In this document: positions 23,918 through 30,557 of the stretch, piece after piece | Layout: every line of letters starts with the position of its first letter | Position numbering within the stretch: position 1 is the first letter of the stretch | NCBI RefSeq assembly: GCF_900182595.1 | Contig: NZ_FXTN01000001.1 | Location: 124,001-188,000 of the forward strand | Direction: 5' to 3' | Length of the DNA stretch: 64,000 nt | From: Pedobacter westerhofensis | GTDB taxonomy: Bacteria; Bacteroidota; Bacteroidia; Sphingobacteriales; Sphingobacteriaceae | Program-made: the position numbers and the translations under genes | Notes under the pieces: generated by a model | Told to the model about the DNA's origin: nothing | The model's database searches: none | Seen by the model: only the letters and a program-made list of their open reading frames with translations

Positions 23918-24466
23918 ATGATGTCGAAAATTAAAAGTTTGTATATGGTGGTTGTGATATTCGGCCAGAAAATATACGACAATATTTACAGGGCGTTCAA
24001 GGGAATGCCGACCTTAAAAAGAAGCCAGATTACTGCAGATTTGTTTTTGGGCAGCCAGTATTCACTGATAGGGCTGCGCAAGATGAAAGCTTTAGGCATC
24101 ACTGCAATCATTAACATGCGCGAACATTCTATCTACAGCGAGGCCCAGTATGAAGGGTTCAGTTACCTGCATTTGCCTACAGTTGATAATACACCGCCGA
24201 CACTGGAAATATTGATTAAGGGAGCAGAATTTGCTGATCAGGAGATCAAATCAGGTGGAAAAGTTTATATCCATTGCCGCCAGGGACTTGGCAGGGGGCC
24301 TACCATGACTATTGCATATCTCCTGAAAACCGGGCTTACTTATGAGGATGCCTTTGCCCTGGTGCGCAAGGTACGTACCTTCATCAACCCCCGCCCCTCT
24401 CAAATCGGCAGGCTAAATGAACTGGAGCAATATTATAAAACACTTAGTGAGGCTCAGATAAAGTGA
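23918..24466 (+). CDS. Dual-specificity/PTP-like phosphatase
   Basis: The 182-aa protein has the Cx5R signature HCRQGLGRGPT with C120 as nucleophile and R126, and a probable general acid at D90 (LPTVDNTPPT). An N-terminal hydrophobic stretch (LYMVVVIFGQKIYDNIY) may associate with the membrane. The fold is that of dual-specificity phosphatases, including the PTPMT1-like enzymes that act on phosphatidylglycerophosphate or phosphoinositides. Being fused transcriptionally to a lipid kinase makes a lipid phosphate substrate more likely than a protein one, but this is inference. Confidence 0.88.
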   Translation: MMSKIKSLYMVVVIFGQKIYDNIYRAFKGMPTLKRSQITADLFLGSQYSLIGLRKMKALGITAIINMREHSIYSEAQYEGFSYLHLPTVDNTPPTLEILIKGAEFADQEIKSGGKVYIHCRQGLGRGPTMTIAYLLKTGLTYEDAFALVRKVRTFINPRPSQIGRLNELEQYYKTLSEAQIK

Positions 24467-24580
24467 TACTAGTGTTTTAAGGATCATTTTCATCTAACTC
24501 ATTACCTTTCTGCCGCAATACTCATCTTTGCCGGAATTTTAAGTGTCCTGACAGAAAATACGGTATGAATTAAAATGTAA

Positions 24581-24614
24581 AAACCCCTTACAAATCTAAC
24601 TCTGCAAGGGGTTT
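24581..24614. terminator. Bidirectional terminator hairpin
   Basis: AAACCCCTT at 24581-24589 pairs with AAGGGGTTT at 24606-24614 around a 16-nt loop, between the phosphatase gene and the convergent redox cluster. Confidence 0.65.
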
Positions 24615-24639
24615 ATACTTAAGTTTTGACCTGAGAAAA

Positions 24640-24888
24640 CTACCTGTCGATCGAACCCATTACTTTTTGTCCGAAAGCATTAAGTGCATCTTTTTCAACA
24701 GCTCCGTCACTGACCATCTGGTGTACTTCGAGCGCACCGCAAATATTGGTGATCATTTCGCCTGCAACGTCAATTTCGTGATCGCTAACGCCTCTGAATT
24801 CAGTGAAAGCTTCCAAAACCTCTAAAGTTGCCTCCAATTGGGCTGGGGTAGTATTTTGGAATAATTGTCTGATAACCGGAATCTTCAT
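24640..24888 (-). CDS. Small conserved protein of the DUF6952 type
   Basis: The 82-aa acidic, mostly helical protein (MKIPVIRQLFQNTTPAQLE, then GEMITNICGALEVHQMV) has no signal peptide. I recognise the sequence style as a small Bacteroidota family (DUF6952) that travels with thioredoxin and peroxiredoxin genes; its function is unknown. Its ATG directly abuts the thioredoxin stop codon, so it is co-translated with the redox pair and probably acts with them. Confidence 0.7.
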   Translation of the reverse strand: MKIPVIRQLFQNTTPAQLEATLEVLEAFTEFRGVSDHEIDVAGEMITNICGALEVHQMVSDGAVEKDALNAFGQKVMGSIDR

Positions 24889-25197
24889 CTACTTTATTTT
24901 GTTAAAAAGTTCAATTAAACTTTCCGCTTTGTTGCTTTGTACCTGATCAACCAGGGCACCACCTTCAAAAGCTGCGAAGGTTGGTAAATTATCAACGTTT
25001 GCAAATTTGCGTGAGTTTGGAAGTTTCTCGGCGTCAACAATCAGGAAAGCCACATCTTCATTTTCAGCAGCAAGCTTTTTAAACTTCGGCTTCATAATTC
25101 TGCAGTTACCGCACCATGATGCAGCATACTGAACCATAACTTTAGGGTTATCGGTTAAATATTGTTGAAGATTATCTTCTGTTAATTCTAAAAACAT
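24889..25197 (-). CDS. Thioredoxin-family protein with CGNC active site
   Basis: The 102-aa single thioredoxin domain has the redox motif ASWCGNCRIMKP (C29, C32), where classical thioredoxins have CGPC. The cis-Pro region reads NLPTFAAFEGG. Length and fold are otherwise normal and there is no signal peptide, so it is cytosolic. It lies 14 bp downstream of an AhpC-type peroxiredoxin and is probably its electron donor. The Pro-to-Asn change should raise the redox potential relative to thioredoxin. Confidence 0.92.
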   Translation of the reverse strand: MFLELTEDNLQQYLTDNPKVMVQYAASWCGNCRIMKPKFKKLAAENEDVAFLIVDAEKLPNSRKFANVDNLPTFAAFEGGALVDQVQSNKAESLIELFNKIK

Positions 25198-25211
25198 AAT
25201 GTTTTATTTAA

Positions 25212-25844
25212 TTAGTTGGCAGCTAAATATTCAGCAACACCAGTTCTGTTAGCATTCATTGCTTCTTTTCCTTCTTCCCAGTTTGCAGGACAAACTTCGC
25301 CATGTTTTTGAACGTGGGTATAAGCATCAATTAAGCGCAGATATTCTTTAACATTTCTGCCTAATGGCATATCGTTAACACTTTCGTGGAAAACCTTACC
25401 GGTTTCATCAATTAAATAGGTAGCCCTGAAAGAAACATTAGAACCAGAGAATGATTCATTTCCTTCTTCATCGTAGTTAACTTCCTGATCCAAGATATCC
25501 AGAATTCCAGATAACTGTCTGTGCGTATCAGCTAAGATCGGGTAAGTAACTCCTTCAATACCACCGTTATCTTTCGGTGTATTCAACCATGCGAAGTGAA
25601 CTTCGTTGGTATCGCAGGATGCACCAATAACCATTGTATTTCTTTCTTCAAACTCCGGTAAGGCAGCCTGGAAAGCGTGCAATTCTGTTGGGCAAACGAA
25701 AGTAAAATCTTTTGGATACCAGAACAATAAAACCTTACTGTTTTTATTTACAGCCTCTTCAAATACATTGATTTTCAAGTCATCACCCATGTCTGACATT
25801 GCATCAATACTAACACTCGGGAATTTTTTACCTACTATTGCCAT
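25212..25844 (-). CDS. AhpC/TSA-family 2-Cys peroxiredoxin
   Basis: The 210-aa protein has peroxidatic C51 in DFTFVCPTELHAF and resolving C185 in GEVCPANW, the arrangement of typical 2-Cys AhpC-type peroxiredoxins that reduce hydrogen peroxide and organic peroxides. R140 (SFRATYLID) is the conserved catalytic Arg. It is the first gene of a three-gene operon with a thioredoxin and a small DUF6952-type protein. No AhpF is present nearby, so the CGNC thioredoxin is the likely reductant. Confidence 0.95.
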   Translation of the reverse strand: MAIVGKKFPSVSIDAMSDMGDDLKINVFEEAVNKNSKVLLFWYPKDFTFVCPTELHAFQAALPEFEERNTMVIGASCDTNEVHFAWLNTPKDNGGIEGVTYPILADTHRQLSGILDILDQEVNYDEEGNESFSGSNVSFRATYLIDETGKVFHESVNDMPLGRNVKEYLRLIDAYTHVQKHGEVCPANWEEGKEAMNANRTGVAEYLAAN

Positions 25845-25870
25845 GTTGTTTTGTCTTTAATATTATGCCG

Positions 25871-25901
25871 CGAAGATACGGTGAAATCATTTCTCACGCA
25901 A
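25871..25901 (-). promoter_or_regulatory. Promoter of the peroxiredoxin operon
   Basis: On the minus strand TTG (25901-25899), a 20-bp spacer and TATCTTCG (25878-25871) match the Bacteroidota promoter with one mismatch. It is 27 bp upstream of the start codon. Confidence 0.55.
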
Positions 25902-26115
25902 CCCTGATTCAGTATTGGAACATTGTATTTATTGATGAGGATATAGTCAAAAACTATAAGTCGGCACAATAAAATTGTTTCGCTCTCTGCAGTATTTCAA
26001 AAGGGTTAATGGTGGATGGCGGTTCAGAAGTTTATGGGTCTGGACAATCAGATGACGTTCACGATATATATGATCATATTTGCAGCGGAAGTACTTAGAG
26101 AGAAGATATGTTCGG

Positions 26116-26532
26116 CTAAATTGATCTTACCTGCACCGCTTCATCAATTTCCAGACCGGTGTCTATGGCCTTTTCCAATACGTCGAGTAAATTCACCCCC
26201 TCACTTGTGATAAAATAATCTGACAAATTTAATATGTCTTCACTGATCTGATCTCCCCAGGGCGGCCGGGCAGTAAGATCTTCGAAATTCCACACGATAT
26301 CACCAGGTTTTAGTGCTTGCAGACCTTTTTTAATCAAGTATAGTTCTGACTTCGCGTTCAGGCCGTCTCTACTCTCCAGTACTCCGTGATACAAATGGTT
26401 CATGATGAGCGGATATTGACTGCCCCAACTTGAATTCTCTAACTTTATATAAATCGTAGAAAAAAAAGAGTTCAGAAAATCACCAGTTCCAACCTTATAA
26501 AAAACCGGATCTACATAGAAACCTACAGCCAT
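26116..26532 (-). CDS. Imm70-family immunity protein, copy 1
   Basis: The 138-aa cytosolic protein matches the Imm70 pattern: MAVGFYVDPVFYKVGTGDF at the start, SSWGSQYPLIMNHLY in the middle, WNFEDLTARPPWGDQIS, and YFITSEG near the end. Imm70 proteins are known as polymorphic-toxin immunity proteins. It is the last of four small genes downstream of a PAAR-like nuclease toxin. Roughly three quarters of its residues are shared with the second Imm70 at 27732-28148, so the pair arose by duplication. Whether it neutralises this toxin or a lost or competitor variant cannot be decided here. Confidence 0.85.
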   Translation of the reverse strand: MAVGFYVDPVFYKVGTGDFLNSFFSTIYIKLENSSWGSQYPLIMNHLYHGVLESRDGLNAKSELYLIKKGLQALKPGDIVWNFEDLTARPPWGDQISEDILNLSDYFITSEGVNLLDVLEKAIDTGLEIDEAVQVRSI

Positions 26533-26555
26533 AAAAATTACTGTTTATATATTCG

Positions 26556-27032
26556 TTATTCAACTTCTGCAGGAAACTCAGTCAGATTTATTCCATCAGG
26601 ATCGATATCATTTTCTATAATACTTAAAAAATGATTTTCTTTCGGTTTTAGAATGTAAAAAAGCACAGTTTCAAACGGGGAAAGCTCAAGGTCGGGAGAT
26701 TCTGTATAACCTGATAAGACAGGTTTACCGTAGTACATTGAATTACCTTCCATATCCAGGCTACATTTCCAGCTGCCACCAAAATTTTTTCTTACTACCT
26801 CTCCGAAATAAGCAGCTGCATCATTAACATCGTCGCTATCTTTATCCACATTATTTTTGCTTAAGTATGCCTCCAGGTCAGTCAGACTTTTCAATGAATA
26901 ATTCAGGTTAAACCCCTGCTTAGATGCCTTATCTACCAGATGTTCTATATATTCATCCAGGTTGAAGATAAAGTTTTCGAACTTTTCTTCCAGTTCTTTT
27001 TCCGTAAGCCCTTTTGTTCCTCTAATTTTCAT
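26556..27032 (-). CDS. Putative immunity protein A (unrecognised family, paralogue of the next gene)
   Basis: I do not recognise this 158-aa acidic cytosolic protein. It shares an architecture with the 149-aa product at 27089-27538. An N-terminal helical part has YSLKSLTDLEAYL in both in equivalent form, a middle block reads YFGEVVRKNFGGSWKCSL, then PVLSGY, and the C-terminus is DIDPDGINLTEFP. No catalytic motif or membrane segment is visible. Small size, acidity, position between two Imm70 genes downstream of a toxin, and duplication all point to immunity or immunity-like function. It begins 24 bp upstream of the Imm70 copy 1 start. Confidence 0.6.
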   Translation of the reverse strand: MKIRGTKGLTEKELEEKFENFIFNLDEYIEHLVDKASKQGFNLNYSLKSLTDLEAYLSKNNVDKDSDDVNDAAAYFGEVVRKNFGGSWKCSLDMEGNSMYYGKPVLSGYTESPDLELSPFETVLFYILKPKENHFLSIIENDIDPDGINLTEFPAEVE

Positions 27033-27088
27033 CTTATCGATCTGTTTGATATTCCTATCATTTTAGAGTAGTAAAGACTGTTCAGGCA

Positions 27089-27538
27089 TTATTTTTCGGT
27101 TGGATATTCGTCCAGATTAAAAGTATCAGGCTCGATATCTGATAAAATCGCCTTAAGCAGTAATCCCTTTTTGTATTCACGGGTATAATTTTTCAAGATA
27201 TTGACAGGAGAAAAAAGAGCTCCGTGGCTCGAATAGCCAATCACAACAGGTTTTTTAAAATACAACGAATCAGGATCTTCTATATCAAGAGTCCATTTAC
27301 CGTTGAAATTTTTTACTACGACTTCACCAAGATAACGGGCACAGGTAATGAATAAATCATGGTCAAAATTTATTTTTTCGCTTTCTACGAACTCCTCAAA
27401 AACTTCCAGACTATCCAGAGAATAATCAAGGGGGTATCCTTGTTTTTCTGCATACTCCAACAAGGGTTCCAGTCGGTCGTCCATTTCAAAAAGCCATAAT
27501 TCAAATTTTTCCAGCTCTTCTTCTTTATTAAACTTCAT
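27089..27538 (-). CDS. Putative immunity protein B (paralogue of immunity protein A)
   Basis: This 149-aa acidic protein is a diverged paralogue of the 158-aa product downstream. The alignable blocks are YSLDSLEVFEEFV, ARYLGEVVVKNFNGKWTLDIED, KKPVVIGY and SDIEPDTFNLDEYP. No known domain is recognised. It lies in the same orientation as the toxin gene, between the two Imm70 copies. The pairs (Imm70 plus this family) look like a two-gene block that was duplicated, or two immunity lineages collected in one array. Confidence 0.6.
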   Translation of the reverse strand: MKFNKEEELEKFELWLFEMDDRLEPLLEYAEKQGYPLDYSLDSLEVFEEFVESEKINFDHDLFITCARYLGEVVVKNFNGKWTLDIEDPDSLYFKKPVVIGYSSHGALFSPVNILKNYTREYKKGLLLKAILSDIEPDTFNLDEYPTEK

Positions 27539-27731
27539 AGCATTCTGTATGTAAAAATGAATTGTGACACACCATCTATCTTAACCCGGCACCTCTCTAG
27601 ATCGGCAGTCATAATAGCTGCAGTGCCACGGGTAAAAAAAATAAACAAGAACAGTGCTCCTAATCTTAATATAAAAGGTTGCGGCCCGAACGACGTTTTC
27701 ACAGGGCATGCAGAAGTTTTAAGATATGTCG
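27539..27731. other. Intergenic gap inside the immunity array
   Basis: This 193-bp stretch between immunity protein B and Imm70 copy 2 holds no gene I believe. Its last bases (AAGATATG..TTAAATTGAT) resemble the bases downstream of Imm70 copy 1 near 26102-26125, showing that the duplication included the 3' flank. Confidence 0.5.
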
Positions 27732-28148
27732 TTAAATTGATTTGATCTGCACTGCCTCAACAATTTCCAGACTGGTATCAATGGCCTTTTCTAAAACGTC
27801 CAGTAAATTTTCCCCGTCACTTGTTATAAAATAATGTGCCAAATCTTTGATGTCATCACTGATCTCATCTCCCCAGGGCGGGCGGCTAGTGAGGTCTTCG
27901 AAATCCCAAATGATATCAGCCGGAGATAATGCCTCCAGGTTTTTTTTAATGCTGGAAAGTTCTGCCTTGGCATTTAGCGCTTCTTCACTTTCCAGTAGTC
28001 CGCTATATAAATGGTTCATGATGAGCGGATATTTGCTACCCCAACTGGAATTCTCCAACCTTATGAAGATTGTAGAAAAAAAAGAATTTAGAAAATCTCC
28101 AGTCCCAACTTTATAAAAGACTGGATCTACAAAAAAGCCTACCGCCAT
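27732..28148 (-). CDS. Imm70-family immunity protein, copy 2 (adjacent to the toxin)
   Basis: I use the ATG at 28148, which gives the same N-terminus (MAVGFFVDPVFYKVGTGDF) as copy 1 and a 138-aa product; the frame to 28220 would run into the toxin gene. Hand alignment with copy 1 gives about 107 identical residues of 138, with most changes in the central helix and in the strand near residues 95-105. It is the first gene after the nuclease toxin, 31 bp from its stop, which makes it the best candidate for the cognate immunity protein. Confidence 0.87.
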   Translation of the reverse strand: MAVGFFVDPVFYKVGTGDFLNSFFSTIFIRLENSSWGSKYPLIMNHLYSGLLESEEALNAKAELSSIKKNLEALSPADIIWDFEDLTSRPPWGDEISDDIKDLAHYFITSDGENLLDVLEKAIDTSLEIVEAVQIKSI

Positions 28149-28179
28149 AATAATAATCTTAAGAGTCAAATTTAATAAA

Positions 28180-29688
28180 CTAATTGGACATAAATATAAT
28201 CTCCAAATCCTTTGCCTCAATTTGGATATTATTTTTCAAGTCTTTCAATACTTTTGGGGAAACACTTTGTCCCCGTACATCAATGATAGCACTCTGTCTC
28301 GTGCCAGCAGGCAAGTTGTTGACCCGATCCTCATATTGGCGAACAAGTTCTTTTTTCAGTCTACTTTGCCCGGCAATACTTTCAACATTATAATTTTTAA
28401 CTTCAATGCTGTGCCCATCAGTGTATAGGTCTGGTCGGGTGCTACCCTTCGTACCATATGGCACCTCCTTTTCGCCTTTAAAGCTTTTTTGTGAACTGTA
28501 GCCCGGATAATCTTTACCTGCATCTATTTCTGATTGTCTCCAGGTTGGTCTTTTGGGGACAGCTTTTTTTGCTTCTTTAGAAACAACCTCTCCAAGTGTT
28601 CTTGTCTCAGCCGCCTTATCTGCAACATTTGCTCCTTCTGCTGCCTTCTGCGTGACGTTCGCAGCTTCTGCTGTTTTTCCGGCTACGTTGGCTCCTTCAG
28701 CAACTTTCGAAGCAACATTTGCACCTTCGCCAACTTTCGCCGCTACGTTGGCAGCTTCGGCACCACTCACTACGGCTTTGGCTTCCCCTACTCCCGTTAC
28801 CATTAATCCGCCCTCAAAAACACCGCGCCCGGTATATTTGCCCCAGTCGCGCGCACTCTGCTGACTGGCCCAGTCCCTGGCCGCACTGACTTGATCGCCA
28901 ACATTGCTTAGCGTAGTACTTACAGCATTCTGTACATTTCCAGGAGTAGTAACCCAATTATAGGCTTTTGCTTCCGCTTCTCCAACTGAGGCAGCGGCAT
29001 TTTTCAGATTATCGGTATTGCTTACCCAGGACACGGCGCTTGAAGCCACATTCTTTGTCGCGACAGCAGCGGATTTCACTCTCCCGGCAGTTTCTACGGG
29101 ATGTGTAATGGCATGCACACCGGCATCAACTGCCTGGTCCCGCATTTTTTTGATGAAAAGGAGCCCTTCTCCAATACCTTTGACCCCCCCATATACCCCT
29201 TCCACCATACCCAGACTAAAGTTCCGGGCTGTTGCATCAGGCAATAAATTATTTGCTTTTTCCTGTTGGTCAAATTTGTGTTTAAACCAGTCGTCAATCC
29301 TGGCGCCGAGACCTTGTGCTTTTTTTCCTGCTTCCTCGCCAACATTATGCCTGATGGCCATCAAAGCCGAAGGCACATTGAAGTAGATACTGATTTGTCC
29401 GCCGATGGCGCATCCAAGTTTTGAATCCTCAAGCAATTTGCGATAGGGCCCGATGGTTACCCCCTGCTGGGCGCCAGACCATCTGGTAGGAACGGGTTTG
29501 CAGGCCGACCTGGTTATGGAACAAATTCCCAGCGAGGGAATATTCAGATTAGTAACTTTATCTCCTTCTGTGGCAGATTTATCCCCATAAATACTTACAT
29601 TTTTATGATTGGTAACTTTTAACCTGCCAAATCCTAAGCCTTTATTGCAGACCAGGCATGCGCCATCGGGAACATATTTCTTTGCCAT
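28180..29688 (-). CDS. PAAR-like (DUF4280) effector with C-terminal PD-(D/E)XK nuclease toxin domain
   Basis: The 502-aa protein begins with a DUF4280 PAAR-like domain (about 1-105). Its marks are YVPDGACLVCNKG, then VSIYGDKSATEGD, GICSITRSACKP and LGCAIGGQISIYF, with Cys at 11, 14, 56, 63 and 93. Residues 110-300 are a helical, Ala-rich linker, followed by about five 11-residue repeats (xEGANVAxKxA) at about 309-361. The C-terminus (about 381-502) looks like a restriction-endonuclease-fold toxin: D420 in STRPDLY, then E429 and K431 in IEVKNY form the PD-(D/E)XK triad, with RGQSVS downstream. PAAR-like proteins cap the VgrG spike, so this should be injected by a type VI apparatus and cut DNA or RNA in rivals. 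It starts 4 bp after the 286-aa protein. Confidence 0.85.
   Translation of the reverse strand: MAKKYVPDGACLVCNKGLGFGRLKVTNHKNVSIYGDKSATEGDKVTNLNIPSLGICSITRSACKPVPTRWSGAQQGVTIGPYRKLLEDSKLGCAIGGQISIYFNVPSALMAIRHNVGEEAGKKAQGLGARIDDWFKHKFDQQEKANNLLPDATARNFSLGMVEGVYGGVKGIGEGLLFIKKMRDQAVDAGVHAITHPVETAGRVKSAAVATKNVASSAVSWVSNTDNLKNAAASVGEAEAKAYNWVTTPGNVQNAVSTTLSNVGDQVSAARDWASQQSARDWGKYTGRGVFEGGLMVTGVGEAKAVVSGAEAANVAAKVGEGANVASKVAEGANVAGKTAEAANVTQKAAEGANVADKAAETRTLGEVVSKEAKKAVPKRPTWRQSEIDAGKDYPGYSSQKSFKGEKEVPYGTKGSTRPDLYTDGHSIEVKNYNVESIAGQSRLKKELVRQYEDRVNNLPAGTRQSAIIDVRGQSVSPKVLKDLKNNIQIEAKDLEIIFMSN
28606..28764 (-). repeat. 33-bp tandem repeats encoding the 11-residue linker units of the toxin
   Basis: About five in-frame units encode variants of EGANVAxKxAE. 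They differ by scattered substitutions (GANVASK, GANVAGK, AANVTQK, GANVADK), so they are old duplications under coding constraint rather than a fresh expansion. Confidence 0.7.
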
Positions 29689-29692
29689 ACGA

Positions 29693-30553
29693 TTAGTTGT
29701 TGAGGAGTTTAAGCGTACATAAATTCCGGAACATCAAACTGCCTTCAATCGCATATTGTGTCAGCTGTGCAGATTCCTTGATCCAATGAAAACGGTCAAA
29801 GGAATAATCTTCCATATGAAATCCCTGTACTTCTGTCTTCAGGTTATAAATATCCGTAAGGCCCCGAAGCAAAGCTGATATGTTGTCTTTGTCCAGCGCA
29901 TCCTGATCTATCTGACCGCTTATTTTCAGCTGGCATTCTTCAGTGAACGGATCGTACTGCTGGAGTTTGATCTGCGTATTAAAGGGTAAGGAAGCGGTTC
30001 CGATCGCATTTGGCACCACACGGGAACCCTTCAGAGTGAAGTCATGCTGCCGGTCAAATTTCTGATGGTACAGCCCTGGCAATACAGCATGATAAAGATA
30101 AGAACTTTGCAAAACTTTTTCCAGTTCTCCGGGAGCATAAAGCAAAGCCACACTGGCATTGATCACCGTTTTACTTTCCTCATCGCCGGCGTACTTTTCG
30201 GCAACTGCCGGCCGCAGCTCCTGCCATAAATCCTTGACCTCTGCTATATTTAATACCTGACGCATGGTACCTGAAAGATCAGTTTCTATCTGAAGATTTT
30301 TCCGCAACGGAGCCATATCTTTATCCCAGCGGTCGAGTCCATCGGTTTTAAGCTGCCACTGTTTCAACATTCCGATTTCAAACACATGCCCTGTTTCTGT
30401 TTTACTGACCAGCGTAAGGGAAATATCAGTTTCAATCTCGTTATGATATTGGAAATCTTCCAGCGTATAACTGATTTCCTGGCTGATGCGGTATTGCCGC
30501 GTGTTGTGCAAATCTTCCCTGATCGTGATCAGGTAGTCCTTTTCTGTCAGCAT
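29693..30553 (-). CDS. Unrecognised T6SS-linked protein between VgrG and the PAAR-like toxin (candidate adaptor)
   Basis: I do not recognise this 286-aa protein. It has no signal peptide, membrane segment or catalytic motif. It is a mixed alpha/beta protein opening with MLTEKDYLITIREDL and rich in strands with amphipathic character near the end (CQLKISGQIDQDALDKDN). It is 4 bp downstream of VgrG and 4 bp upstream of the toxin gene, which strongly implies translation as one unit. Genes in this position often encode effector adaptors or chaperones that load toxins on VgrG (the DUF4123, DUF1795 or DUF2169 types in Proteobacteria). It resembles none of those by eye, so it may be a Bacteroidota-specific adaptor. 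Confidence 0.7.
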   Translation of the reverse strand: MLTEKDYLITIREDLHNTRQYRISQEISYTLEDFQYHNEIETDISLTLVSKTETGHVFEIGMLKQWQLKTDGLDRWDKDMAPLRKNLQIETDLSGTMRQVLNIAEVKDLWQELRPAVAEKYAGDEESKTVINASVALLYAPGELEKVLQSSYLYHAVLPGLYHQKFDRQHDFTLKGSRVVPNAIGTASLPFNTQIKLQQYDPFTEECQLKISGQIDQDALDKDNISALLRGLTDIYNLKTEVQGFHMEDYSFDRFHWIKESAQLTQYAIEGSLMFRNLCTLKLLNN

Positions 30554-30557
30554 AGCA

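Noticed and set aside
27557..27745. Plus-strand open frame of 62 codons in the immunity array gap
   Set aside because: It runs antisense into the Imm70 copy 2 end, has no recognisable sequence and no ribosome-binding context.
28606..28764. CRISPR-like or minisatellite array
   Set aside because: The 33-bp periodicity is in frame with the effector gene and encodes a protein repeat; there are no unique spacers.
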